From CBDTTW01 sp965363675 (GTDB lineage Bacteria > Bacteroidota > Rhodothermia > Rhodothermales > DASSAV01): a stretch of DNA of 28,701 nt. Below the pieces are notes generated by a model. It was not told the origin of the DNA. It searched no databases and saw nothing but the letters and a program-made list of their open reading frames with translations. Location of the stretch: NCBI GenBank assembly GCA_965363675.1, contig CBDTTW010000015.1, forward strand, positions 1 to 28,701, given 5' to 3'. The translations under genes were made by a program, and so were the position numbers. Every line of letters begins with the position of its first letter. Position 1 is the first letter of the stretch. Of this stretch, positions 1 to 9,722 are shown one piece after another.

Positions 1-1
1 G

Positions 2-181
2 GTGACCTGGGCCGACGACAGCCGCACGTTTCCGGCCGAAGCCTGGCACGTCTTCGGCCTCTCCGGAGTGCGGATGCGCGTGCGCGTCGGCGCGCCGCTG
101 CCGGCCGCCGGCCTCGACCGCAAGGAACTGGCCGCCCGGGCGCATGCCGCCGTGTCCGCTCTCGCCGCGCCCGGCGATTAA
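2..181 (+). CDS. C-terminal end of a PlsC-like lysophospholipid acyltransferase (partial)
   Basis: Only the last 59 codons are present; the reading frame enters from the left edge and stops at TAA 179-181. The tail reads VRMRVRVGAPLPAAGLDRK followed by ELAARAHAAV, which resembles the end of 1-acyl-sn-glycerol-3-phosphate acyltransferases (a beta strand, 'G.Pl', then a D-R-K-x-L helix). These enzymes acylate lysophosphatidic acid at the inner membrane in phospholipid synthesis. The catalytic HX4D motif would lie upstream and is not visible, so the family call rests on the tail only. The gene ends 96 bases before the htrA-like gene, which seems to have its own promoter. Confidence 0.5.
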   Translation: MTWADDSRTFPAEAWHVFGLSGVRMRVRVGAPLPAAGLDRKELAARAHAAVSALAAPGD

Positions 182-231
182 TTCATGAACCGCTGTCACC
201 CACGAAACAATCCGCCGTATGAAAGGTCGAT

Positions 232-258
232 GTTGACGGAGTCAACTCTATAAATTTG
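232..258 (+). promoter_or_regulatory. Bacteroidota-type promoter with overlapping inverted repeat
   Basis: TAAATTTG at 251-258 matches the Bacteroidota -7 consensus TAnnTTTG exactly. TTGACG at 233-238 could serve as the upstream element, though the 15-base gap between TTG and TAAATTTG is shorter than usual. A perfect inverted repeat GTTGAC-GGA-GTCAAC (232-246) covers the upstream element and could be an operator. Transcription would start about 12-15 bases before the ATG at 278, giving a very short leader. Position and motif are seen; function is inferred. Confidence 0.4.
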
Positions 259-277
259 ATAGGTTCGCGGCGCAAGG

Positions 278-1885
<1,608 letters not shown>

Positions 1886-2019
1886 CGCGCCCTTCCGCAG
1901 CCGGACCCGCTGTCGTACCTTGAGGCCGGTTTTGCAGCCCCCTCCGGGGCGCGCTGCGCTTGCCGGGCCTCCTCCGGCCGGGGCCGTGCGCCCCGCTTCC
2001 CCCAACGCGTACACGATCC

Positions 2020-3240
2020 ATGTTGCGATATTTCACGGCAGGCGAGTCGCACGGCGAGGCGCTCGTCGGCATTGTAGAAGGCATGCCGGCGGGCGCTCCG
2101 CTCACGGCCGCCGATCTCGACGAGCACCTGGCGCGGCGCTGGCTCGGCTTTGGGCGCGGCGGGCGCGCCAAGATCGAGACCGACCGGGTCCACATCTACT
2201 CCGGCGTGCGCTTCTCGGCTACGATGGGCAGCCCCATTGCCCTGATGCTGCCCAACGCCGCCTACGAGCGCGACCGCTCCGGCTGGCCGACGGTCATGGC
2301 CGTCGGCGGCGCGGGCGAGGGCGTCGAGAAGATCACCCTCCCGAGGCCCGGCCACGCCGACCTGACCGGCTGCCAAAAGTACGGATTCGACGACATCCGG
2401 CCCGTCATCGACCGGTCCAGCGCCCGCGAAACGGCCATGCGGGTGGCTTGTTGCAGCGTCGCGCGGCGACTTCTGAAGGCGCTCGGCATCGAGGTGGGCA
2501 GCCATGTGCTCCGCATCGGGGCGGTGGGCTACGACGCGCCGGAAGCGTGGGAAAGCCTTGCGGCCCCGCTCGTCGCCGAGGGCGCCGAGGCGCTTTACCG
2601 CGCCGCCGACGCCAGCGAAGTGCGCATGCTCGATGCGGCCCTAAGCGCCGCGTGCGCCCGGCATATCACCGAGGCCAAGGCCGCCGGCGAGTCCCTCGGC
2701 GGCGTCTACGAGGTCGTCGTGACCGGCGCGCCGCCCGGGCTGGGCTCGTACGTGCACTGGGATCGCCGCCTCGATGGACTGCTGGCCCAAGCCATCCTCT
2801 CGATTCAGGCGCAGAAGGCCGTCGAAATCGGCGACGGCGTGCGGGGCGCGGAGCGTCCCGGCTCCGAGGTGCACGACCCCATTGTGCAGCAGTCCGGAGG
2901 CTTCGGGCGGCGCACCAACCATGCCGGCGGCGTCGAGGGCGGCATGAGCAACGGCATGCCGATTGTCGTACGGGGCTACATGAAGCCCATTCCGACGATG
3001 GTTAAACGCCTCGACACGGTAGACCTGGCCACCGGCGAAGCCGGCCCGACGCGCTACGAGCGCAGCGACGTGACGAGCGTGCCCGCCGCTTCGACGGTGG
3101 CCGAGGCCGCCGTCGCCTTCGTCATCGCCAACGCGCTGCTCGAAAAGTTCGGCGGCGACAGCTTCGCCGAGCTGAAGCGGCGCTACGACGCAGAGGTAGG
3201 CCCGGCAGCGAAACGGCATATGCCGGAGGGCGAATTGTAA
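2020..3240 (+). CDS. aroC: Chorismate synthase
   Basis: 406 residues from ATG 2020. The enzyme converts 5-enolpyruvylshikimate-3-phosphate to chorismate, the last shared step of aromatic amino acid synthesis, with reduced FMN. The start MLRYFTAGESHG carries the first family signature (GESHG, residues 8-12). The second, S-A-R-E-T, lies at 134-138, and the third (R-S-D-V-T-S-V-P-A) in the C-terminal part near 350. A longer in-frame frame back to TTG 1960 exists but adds residues unlike the family, so the ATG is preferred. Length is a little above the 360-390 typical of bacterial enzymes. The gene is 134 bases downstream of the htrA-like gene, with TACCTTGA at 1916-1923 as a weak promoter candidate. 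No other aro gene is adjacent. Confidence 0.97.
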   Translation: MLRYFTAGESHGEALVGIVEGMPAGAPLTAADLDEHLARRWLGFGRGGRAKIETDRVHIYSGVRFSATMGSPIALMLPNAAYERDRSGWPTVMAVGGAGEGVEKITLPRPGHADLTGCQKYGFDDIRPVIDRSSARETAMRVACCSVARRLLKALGIEVGSHVLRIGAVGYDAPEAWESLAAPLVAEGAEALYRAADASEVRMLDAALSAACARHITEAKAAGESLGGVYEVVVTGAPPGLGSYVHWDRRLDGLLAQAILSIQAQKAVEIGDGVRGAERPGSEVHDPIVQQSGGFGRRTNHAGGVEGGMSNGMPIVVRGYMKPIPTMVKRLDTVDLATGEAGPTRYERSDVTSVPAASTVAEAAVAFVIANALLEKFGGDSFAELKRRYDAEVGPAAKRHMPEGEL

Positions 3241-3444
3241 CGAACCTGTTGCAGGCGGCGCGCCCTTCCCCAAGTCTCCGGCTTTGGCAAGGTTTTGGGC
3301 TACAATGTGCTGTAATTCAAGGATTTATGTAATTATGGCGTTTTTGCTATATTGTGACATGTATCCGGCTCTTGTTCACGTGCCTGCCGGGCCGTCGGAA
3401 GACGCCTCTGCTCCAAATGGTGCACACCTACCCTGCCGCGCTGT

Positions 3445-3897
3445 ATGAACAACTTCAATAGCGTCGTGATTCTGCTGGCCGACGACGACCCGGACGACCG
3501 GATGCTCACGACGCGGGCGCTTCGGAAGAACATGCTCGCCAACGAGATCCGTTTCGTCGTGGACGGCGAGGAGCTGATGGACTACCTGCTGCACCGGGGC
3601 GAGTACGCCGACCCCGAGGCGGCCCCGCGCCCCGGCCTGATCCTGCTCGACCTGAACATGCCCCGCAAGGACGGGCGCGAGGCGTTGCAGGAGATCAAGT
3701 CCGACGCCCAGTTGCGCCGCATCCCCGTCGTCGTCCTGACGACCTCGGAGGCCGAGCAGGACATCCTGCGCAGCTACGATCTGGGCGTGAACGCCTTCGT
3801 CACCAAGCCCGTCACGTTCGAGGGGCTGGCGGCGGCCGTCAAGGCGCTCGGGGAGTTCTGGTTTGAAATCGTAAAGTTGCCCGCTCAGAACATATGA
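3445..3897 (+). CDS. Single-domain response regulator, Rcp1-type
   Basis: 150 residues, one receiver (REC) domain with no output domain. Acidic pocket residues are at D13-D15, the phosphoacceptor is D69 in ILLDLNMP, a Thr follows strand 4 (T99 of VVLTTS), and the conserved Lys is K121 in TKP. The loop YLLHRGEY...PRPGLILLDLNMPRKDG is typical of the Rcp1/bacteriophytochrome-partner subfamily, which relays phosphate from sensor kinases. The stop codon overlaps the next gene's start (ATGA, 3894-3897), so it is translationally coupled to the hybrid kinase and probably belongs to the same phosphorelay. The 204 bases upstream include an AT-rich stretch (about 3301-3360) that probably holds the promoter. 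Confidence 0.9.
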   Translation: MNNFNSVVILLADDDPDDRMLTTRALRKNMLANEIRFVVDGEELMDYLLHRGEYADPEAAPRPGLILLDLNMPRKDGREALQEIKSDAQLRRIPVVVLTTSEAEQDILRSYDLGVNAFVTKPVTFEGLAAAVKALGEFWFEIVKLPAQNI

Positions 3898-5810
3898 AGC
3901 CGCTTGCTACTGCTCAGGAGGAACTGGTGGTGCTGGTGATCGAAGACGATGAAGACGATTTCTTCATCGCCAGCAACCTGCTCTCCAAAGCTACGAACAT
4001 CAGCTGCAAGGTAGACTGGGCAAAGAGCTACGAGGAAGGGCTGAACGCCGTCAGCGCCCAGCTCTACGACGTGTGCCTCGTGGATTACCGCCTCGGGGCG
4101 CGCAACGGCCTGGAACTGCTGCGCGAGGCCGCCGAGAACGGCGCCCGTACGCCGATGATCCTCCTCACGGGCCAGGGCGACATCGAGGTGGACCTGAACG
4201 CCATGATGGCCGGCGCCGCCGATTACCTGGTCAAGGGGCAGATCGACGCCCAGGTGCTCGAACGCTCGATCCGCTACGCCCGCGAGCGGAAGCGCGCCGA
4301 GGAGCGCATCCGCGAGCAGGCAGCCCTGCTGGACAAAGCCCGCGACGCCATCAGCGCCTACGACCTCGACCGCAACGTCATCTACTGGAACAAGAGCGCC
4401 GAGCGCATGACCGGCTACTCGGCCGAGGCCGTCGCCGGAGGCCCTACGGATGCGCTGCTCTACCGCCCCGACGACCCGGAGCTTGCCGAGGCGTGGCGCG
4501 CCGTGTTTCGGCAAGGCGAGTGGGTGGGCGAGCTGAAGCAGTACACGCAGGCCAAGCAGGAACTCACGGTCGAGAGCCGCTGGACGCTCGTCCGCGACGC
4601 GCAGGGCAACCCGCAGTCGGTGCTGGTCATCAACACCGACATTACCGAGCGCAAGAAGCTGGAGACGCAGTTTCTGCGCTCGCAGCGCATGGAAAGCATC
4701 GGGCGACTCGTCGGCGGGATCGCCCACGACCTGGGCAATTTGCTCGTGCCCATCCTGCTGGGCGTCAAGGTGCTTCAGCAGCGCCTCGAAGGCGACGAGA
4801 AGTCGCTGCGCACCCTCTCGATGATCCAGAAAAGCGCGCAGCGCGGCGCCGACATGGTCAAGCAGGTGCTTACGTTCGCGCGCGGCGTCGAGGGCGAGCG
4901 CGTGCCGATGACCCCGACGCCGGTGATCCGCGAAGTCGAGAAGATCACGCAGGAGACGTTCCCGGTCAACATCAAGATCGCCGCCGAGGTGGCCCCGGAC
5001 CTCTGGGCCGTCAAGGGCGACGCCACGCAGATTCAGCAGGTGCTCATGAACCTGTGCGTCAATGCCCGCGACGTGATGCCCGACGGGGGCGCCCTGACGA
5101 TCCGCGCCGAAAACGCCGTCGTCGGCGAGGAGCAGATTCACGCCAACATCGAGGCGCAGCCCGGCTCCTACGTGTGCATCTCCGTCGAGGACACGGGCTC
5201 CGGCATTCCGCCCGAGGTGCTGGACAAAATATTCGAGCCGTTCTACACCACCAAGGCCGTCGGCAAAGGCACCGGTCTCGGCCTCTCGACGGTGTACAGC
5301 ATCATGAAGGCGCACGGCGGCTTCATCCAGGTGGCGAGCGAGGTCGGCAAAGGCTCCCGGTTCGCGGTCTACCTCCCGACGACCGGCGACAAGACGTTCC
5401 TCCAGACGGAGGAGCTGGACACGGACCTCTACGCCGGCAACGGCGAGCTGGTGCTCGTCATCGACGACGAGCCGTACATTCTGGAGACCGTCAGCGACTT
5501 GCTCGACCGGGCCGGCTACCGCGTCATCACGGCCGCCGACGGGGCCGAGGGGCTGGCGCTGTTCAAGGAGCGCCTGGACAAGATCGACCTGGTCGTAACG
5601 GACCTGATGATGCCGCACCTCGACGGCGTGGCGACGATCAAGGCGATGAAGTCGCTGCGGCCCAATTTGCCCATCGTCGCAGCCACCGGCGTGACGGGCG
5701 CGCGGGCGCGCGAAGCCGTGGAGGCCGGGGCGCACACCTGCCTCTCGAAGCCGTTCACGACCGAGAAGCTGTGCAGCACGCTCCGCGAGATGTTGCAGCC
5801 GGCCGCCTGA
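3894..5810 (+). CDS. Hybrid sensor histidine kinase, REC-PAS-HisKA-HATPase-REC
   Basis: 638 residues, no membrane segment, so cytoplasmic. An N-terminal receiver (about 10-128, D64 in LVDYRLG) is followed by a short helical linker and a PAS domain (about 142-255, ending in the PAC-like ITERKKLE). HisKA contains H278 in GIAHDLGN. The HATPase domain (about 370-497) has an N box around N386/N390, DTGSGIP at 433-439 and GTGLGLS at 459-465. A C-terminal receiver (about 518-636) has D570 in VVTDLMMP and K619. The H-box reads HDLGN where HDFNN or HDLNN is more usual. With receivers at both ends plus the upstream single-domain regulator, this is a multi-step relay with no DNA-binding output in the pair. 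The signal is unknown; PAS could bind a small ligand or cofactor. Confidence 0.93.
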   Translation: MKPLATAQEELVVLVIEDDEDDFFIASNLLSKATNISCKVDWAKSYEEGLNAVSAQLYDVCLVDYRLGARNGLELLREAAENGARTPMILLTGQGDIEVDLNAMMAGAADYLVKGQIDAQVLERSIRYARERKRAEERIREQAALLDKARDAISAYDLDRNVIYWNKSAERMTGYSAEAVAGGPTDALLYRPDDPELAEAWRAVFRQGEWVGELKQYTQAKQELTVESRWTLVRDAQGNPQSVLVINTDITERKKLETQFLRSQRMESIGRLVGGIAHDLGNLLVPILLGVKVLQQRLEGDEKSLRTLSMIQKSAQRGADMVKQVLTFARGVEGERVPMTPTPVIREVEKITQETFPVNIKIAAEVAPDLWAVKGDATQIQQVLMNLCVNARDVMPDGGALTIRAENAVVGEEQIHANIEAQPGSYVCISVEDTGSGIPPEVLDKIFEPFYTTKAVGKGTGLGLSTVYSIMKAHGGFIQVASEVGKGSRFAVYLPTTGDKTFLQTEELDTDLYAGNGELVLVIDDEPYILETVSDLLDRAGYRVITAADGAEGLALFKERLDKIDLVVTDLMMPHLDGVATIKAMKSLRPNLPIVAATGVTGARAREAVEAGAHTCLSKPFTTEKLCSTLREMLQPAA

Positions 5811-5948
5811 GTCCGCCCCCGGCGCGCCAATTTTGCCCGGCGGCCCGGCCCGTTTTTGGCTACATTAGGCCCCTGCGCCGCCGCCCGGCTGCTCCGGTCG
5901 GGCGGCGCACGGCGCTTCTCCGCACCGCTGACGTTTGCCCCGCCCGAT

Positions 5949-8624
5949 ATGGCTACCCCCGAGTCCGAAGCGCGCCCCGACACGCTTCCGAGCACGAGTT
6001 ACGACCCCAAGCGCATCGAAGAAGACCGCTACCGGTTCTGGCAGGCGCACGACTTTTTTCGCACCCGCGTCGATCCGGAGCGCCGGCCGCACACGATTAT
6101 GATGCCGCCGCCGAACGTGACCGGGCGGCTGCACATGGGCCACGCCCTCCAGAGCACCATCCAGGACGCGCTCACGCGCATCCGCCGGATGCAGGGTTGC
6201 GAAGCCCTGTGGCTGCCCGGCAAAGACCACGCGGGCATCGCCACGCAAAACGTGGTCGAACGCAAGCTCAAGCAGGAGCGGCGCCAGAGCCGCCACGACC
6301 TCGGGCGCGAGGCGTTCATCGGCGAGGTGTGGGCCTGGAAGGAGGAGTACGGCGACATCATCTCGCAGCAGATGCGCAAGCTCGGCGTCTCGTGCGACTG
6401 GAGCCGCGAGCGCTTCACGATGGACGAAGGCTTCACGCGGGCCGTGCAGGAGGTGTTCGTGCGGCTTTACGAGGAGGGGCTGATCTACCGCGGCCACTAC
6501 CTCGTCAACTGGTGCCCCGTCGACATGACCGCCCTCTCCGACGAGGAGGTGGACAACGTCGAGCGCGACGGCTACCTGTGGTACATCCGCTATCCGCTCG
6601 AAGACGGCAGCGGCTTCCTCACCATCGCCACGACGCGCCCCGAAACCATGCTCGGCGACACGGCCATCGCCGTGCATCCGGACGACGAGCGCTACGCGCA
6701 CCTGGCCGGCGCGCGCGTGCGCCTGCCGCTCGTGGGCCGCGCCCTGCCGGTCATCCGCGACGAGTACGTGCGCCCCGAGTTCGGGGCCGGCGCGCTCAAG
6801 GTGACGCCCGCCCACGACAAGAACGACTTCGAGCTGGGCAAGAAACACGGTCTCGAAGTGATCGGCATCATGAACCCCGACGGCACGATCAGCGAGGCGG
6901 GCGGCCCCTACGCGGGCCTCGACCGCTTCGAGGCCCGCAAGCGCATCGTCGAGGACCTCGATGCGATGGGGCTGCTCGAAAAGGTGGAGCCCTACAAATC
7001 CACCGTGCCCGTCTCCAGCCGCTCGAAGGGCATCATCGAGCCGCTCATCTCGCGGCAGTGGTTCGTACGCATGAAGCCCCTGGCCGCCCCGGCCATCGAG
7101 GCGGTGCGCTCGGGGCAGATCACGTTCTACCCGCAGCGCTGGGAAAGCGAGTACTTCCGGTGGATGGAGAACATCCGCGACTGGACGATCTCGCGGCAGC
7201 TCTGGTGGGGGCACCGCATTCCGGTATGGTACTACCCCACGCCCGAGGGGACGCCGGACGAGAGCCGCGGCTTCGTCGTCTCGGTCGAGCAGCCCGAGCC
7301 GGGCATGCTTCAGGAGGAGGATGTGCTGGACACGTGGTTCTCGTCGTGGCTCTGGCCGTTCGCCACGCTGGGCTGGCCCGAGCGCACGCCCGCGTTGCAG
7401 TACTTCTACCCGACGAGCGTGCTCGTCTCGGGCTACGACATCCTGTTCTTCTGGATCGCCCGGATGATCATGGCGGGGCTGCACTTCACCGGCGAGCCGC
7501 CCTACCGCGACATCTTCATCACCGGCATGGTGAAGGACAAGCAAGGGCGCTGGATGTCGAAAAGCCTCGGCAACGGCATCGACCCGCTCGACATGATCGC
7601 GCAGTACGGCGCCGACGCCGTGCGGTACTCGCTCACGGTGCTCTGCGCCCAGGGGCAGGATATCAAGCTCGACCCGCTCAAGTTCGAGATGGGCCGCAAC
7701 TTCGCCAACAAGATCTGGAACGCCTTCAAGGTGTTCGGGCAGTTCATGCAGCCCGGCCGCGACTACCGCCGCACGCGCGCCTTTGCCGAGCTGGACCTGG
7801 TGGAGCGGTGGATGCTGCACCGCCTCAACACGACCATTACGGCCGTAGACGAGGCCATCAGCCGGTACCGCCTCAACGAGGCGCTCTCGCTGGTGTACGA
7901 TTTGTTCTGGCACGACTTCTGCGACTGGTTCCTCGAACTCATCAAGCCTGCCCCCGGCGAGCCGATGGACGAGGAGCGCATCGCCCTGGCCGTGGAGGTG
8001 TACGAGCAGATGGTGCAGCTCCTGCACCCGTTCATGCCGTTCATCACGGAAGAGCTGTGGTTCGCGCTGCGCCCGCGCCCGGCCGAGGAGGCATGCATCG
8101 TCTCGCGGTGGCCCGAGGCCAACCCGGCGGAAACCGACGACGAGGCCGCGCGCGTGTTCGGGCTGATCCAGGAGGTCATCTCCGGTTTGCGGAGCATCAA
8201 AAGCGAATACGGCGTCGCGCCGGGCAAGGAGATCAGCGCCACGGTGAACCTCGCGCCCGAGGACGCCGATCTGGCCGAGAGCATCCGCAGGCACAGCGCC
8301 TACCTGACGCGCCTGGCGCGCGCCGCAACGCTCTCCATCGGGGCGGGGCAGCCCAAGCCGAAGGCCAGCGCCTCCGTAGTGGTGGGGCGCATCGAGGCGT
8401 TCGTGCCTCTGGCCGGCATGATCGACCTGGACGTGGAGCGCGAGCGGTTGCAGAAGGAGATCGACGCGCGCGTGCGCTTTCTGGCAGGCGTGCAGGGCAA
8501 ACTGGGCAACGAGCAGTTCATGGCCCGCGCGCCCGCCGACGTGGTGGCGCGCGAGCGGCAGAAGGAGCAGGACGCGCTGGCCGAGCTGGAGCGCCTGCAA
8601 GCCAACCTGGCCGACCTCGGCTAA
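5949..8624 (+). CDS. valS: Valyl-tRNA synthetase
   Basis: 891 residues from ATG 5949. It charges tRNA-Val and hydrolyses mischarged Thr-tRNA-Val. The class I HIGH motif is HMGH (62-65) after PPPNVTGRL. The CP1 editing domain covers roughly 190-360, with TTRPETMLGDTAIAVHPDD. The KMSKS loop is at 535-539, written WMSKS; the key second lysine (K538) is kept. An anticodon-binding helical domain follows (about 620-760), and the C-terminal coiled-coil arm (about 822-891, from ERERLQKEIDARV) is typical of ValRS. An in-frame TTG at 5856 would add an Ala/Pro-rich extension; ATG 5949 gives the usual start. TACATTAG (5861-5868) may be its promoter. Length is normal for the family. Confidence 0.97.
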   Translation: MATPESEARPDTLPSTSYDPKRIEEDRYRFWQAHDFFRTRVDPERRPHTIMMPPPNVTGRLHMGHALQSTIQDALTRIRRMQGCEALWLPGKDHAGIATQNVVERKLKQERRQSRHDLGREAFIGEVWAWKEEYGDIISQQMRKLGVSCDWSRERFTMDEGFTRAVQEVFVRLYEEGLIYRGHYLVNWCPVDMTALSDEEVDNVERDGYLWYIRYPLEDGSGFLTIATTRPETMLGDTAIAVHPDDERYAHLAGARVRLPLVGRALPVIRDEYVRPEFGAGALKVTPAHDKNDFELGKKHGLEVIGIMNPDGTISEAGGPYAGLDRFEARKRIVEDLDAMGLLEKVEPYKSTVPVSSRSKGIIEPLISRQWFVRMKPLAAPAIEAVRSGQITFYPQRWESEYFRWMENIRDWTISRQLWWGHRIPVWYYPTPEGTPDESRGFVVSVEQPEPGMLQEEDVLDTWFSSWLWPFATLGWPERTPALQYFYPTSVLVSGYDILFFWIARMIMAGLHFTGEPPYRDIFITGMVKDKQGRWMSKSLGNGIDPLDMIAQYGADAVRYSLTVLCAQGQDIKLDPLKFEMGRNFANKIWNAFKVFGQFMQPGRDYRRTRAFAELDLVERWMLHRLNTTITAVDEAISRYRLNEALSLVYDLFWHDFCDWFLELIKPAPGEPMDEERIALAVEVYEQMVQLLHPFMPFITEELWFALRPRPAEEACIVSRWPEANPAETDDEAARVFGLIQEVISGLRSIKSEYGVAPGKEISATVNLAPEDADLAESIRRHSAYLTRLARAATLSIGAGQPKPKASASVVVGRIEAFVPLAGMIDLDVERERLQKEIDARVRFLAGVQGKLGNEQFMARAPADVVARERQKEQDALAELERLQANLADLG

Positions 8625-8771
8625 GGCGGCCCGGCCGGGCGTAAGCGTTCCCCCTACAGCAGAACGCGCCGTTGCCCTGCGCCGGGGGCCGGGCCGGCCG
8701 CTGAGCAAGTGTGCGCCGAAAAGGGTATGGTATAACCAACCCATGAACGCTCACGCTGCGGGGGGACCGCT

Positions 8772-9686
8772 ATGCTGCGCCTGGATAACATCGTCATTCC
8801 CAAGGATTTCTCCCACTGTTCGGCCGCCGCCTTGAAGTGCGGCCTGGATCTGGCTGTGCGCACCGGGGCTACGCTCCACACGCTCTTCGCCGAGGTGCTT
8901 CACGGCGACCTGGGCGTGCACGCCCCCGGCCCGACCTACCACGAGTGCGAAGCCGTGCGCGAGATGCAAGGGTGGGAGGACGCCCTGCGCCACGCGCGCC
9001 TCGGCGCAGCGGCGGCGGCTGTGCCGGTGGTTCATGCCGTTGTGCGAGACCTCGCGCCGGGGCAGGCCATTCTGCACTACGCCGAGGAGCAGTCCGCCGA
9101 CCTGATCGTAATGGGCACCCACGGGCGCTACGGGCTGCCGCGCCTGCTGATGGGCAGCGTCGCCGAGGAGGTGGTGCGCTTTGCGCCGTGCCCCGTGCTG
9201 ACGGTGCGCTGCAACGCCGGCGACCCGGCGCCCTCGCTGCAACTGCGCACGATCTGCGTGCAGATGGACGACGGCGAGGCGGCCTCCCTGGAAGCGCTTC
9301 GGTGGGCGAATGCGCTTGCCGAGCAAGCCGGCGCGCGCCTTGTGGTGATGCACGTCATCGACAAGCACGAGGAAGCGGGGCAGGGCGCCGACTTCCGGCG
9401 GCGCGAGGCCGACGCCCTGGAGGCGTTGCGCGCCTGGAGCGCCCCCGGCCTCGGCGCCGAGGCCGCGTACAGGGTGTGCCACGGCGACCCGGTGCTGGCC
9501 GGGGCGCGCCTGGCCGCCGACGCCGGGGCGGACCTGCTGGCGGCGGCGCTACAGCCCTCAGGCTTGCTGCGCCACATGCTGCGCGGCGACCCCACGGAGC
9601 AGCGCTTGCGCCTGGCGCCGTGCCCCGTCCTCACCGTGAAGGCCCCGGCGCTCGTCCGCCGCCCGGCGGCGCCCGCTCACGCCTGA
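8772..9686 (+). CDS. Tandem universal stress protein (UspA family), second domain degenerate
   Basis: 304 residues, two Usp domains (about 1-150 and 155-292). The first starts with the usual strand (LDNIVIPKDFS) and keeps the ATP-binding signature G-2x-G-9x-G-S at 115-129 (GTHGRYGLPRLLMGS). The second lacks it: around 254-275 the sequence reads LLAAALQPSGLLRHMLRGDP, so it probably does not bind ATP in the usual way. Usp proteins help cells survive starvation and stress; tandem forms often pair one ATP-binding and one non-binding domain. ATG 8772 follows GGGGG at 8761-8765. Only 36 bases separate it from a second tandem Usp, so the two are probably co-transcribed. Confidence 0.9.
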   Translation: MLRLDNIVIPKDFSHCSAAALKCGLDLAVRTGATLHTLFAEVLHGDLGVHAPGPTYHECEAVREMQGWEDALRHARLGAAAAAVPVVHAVVRDLAPGQAILHYAEEQSADLIVMGTHGRYGLPRLLMGSVAEEVVRFAPCPVLTVRCNAGDPAPSLQLRTICVQMDDGEAASLEALRWANALAEQAGARLVVMHVIDKHEEAGQGADFRRREADALEALRAWSAPGLGAEAAYRVCHGDPVLAGARLAADAGADLLAAALQPSGLLRHMLRGDPTEQRLRLAPCPVLTVKAPALVRRPAAPAHA

Positions 9687-9722
9687 CCCCCCTAACCCCC
9701 CAAGCCGCCCCGGAGGCTCGCC

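Noticed and set aside
1960..2019. TTG start extending aroC by 20 residues
   Set aside because: The added residues (Pro/Arg-rich) are unlike chorismate synthase, and ATG 2020 gives the canonical start.
3885..5735. 616-residue minus-strand frame, plus a 1523-residue plus-strand frame at 4073-8644
   Set aside because: Both shadow the hybrid kinase and valS, which have complete catalytic motifs; the alternatives are Arg/Ala-rich.
5856..5948. TTG start extending valS by 31 residues
   Set aside because: The extension overlaps the probable promoter TACATTAG and lacks similarity to the family.
5865..8744. 959-residue open frame on the minus strand
   Set aside because: Antisense to valS, with low-complexity composition and no family motif.
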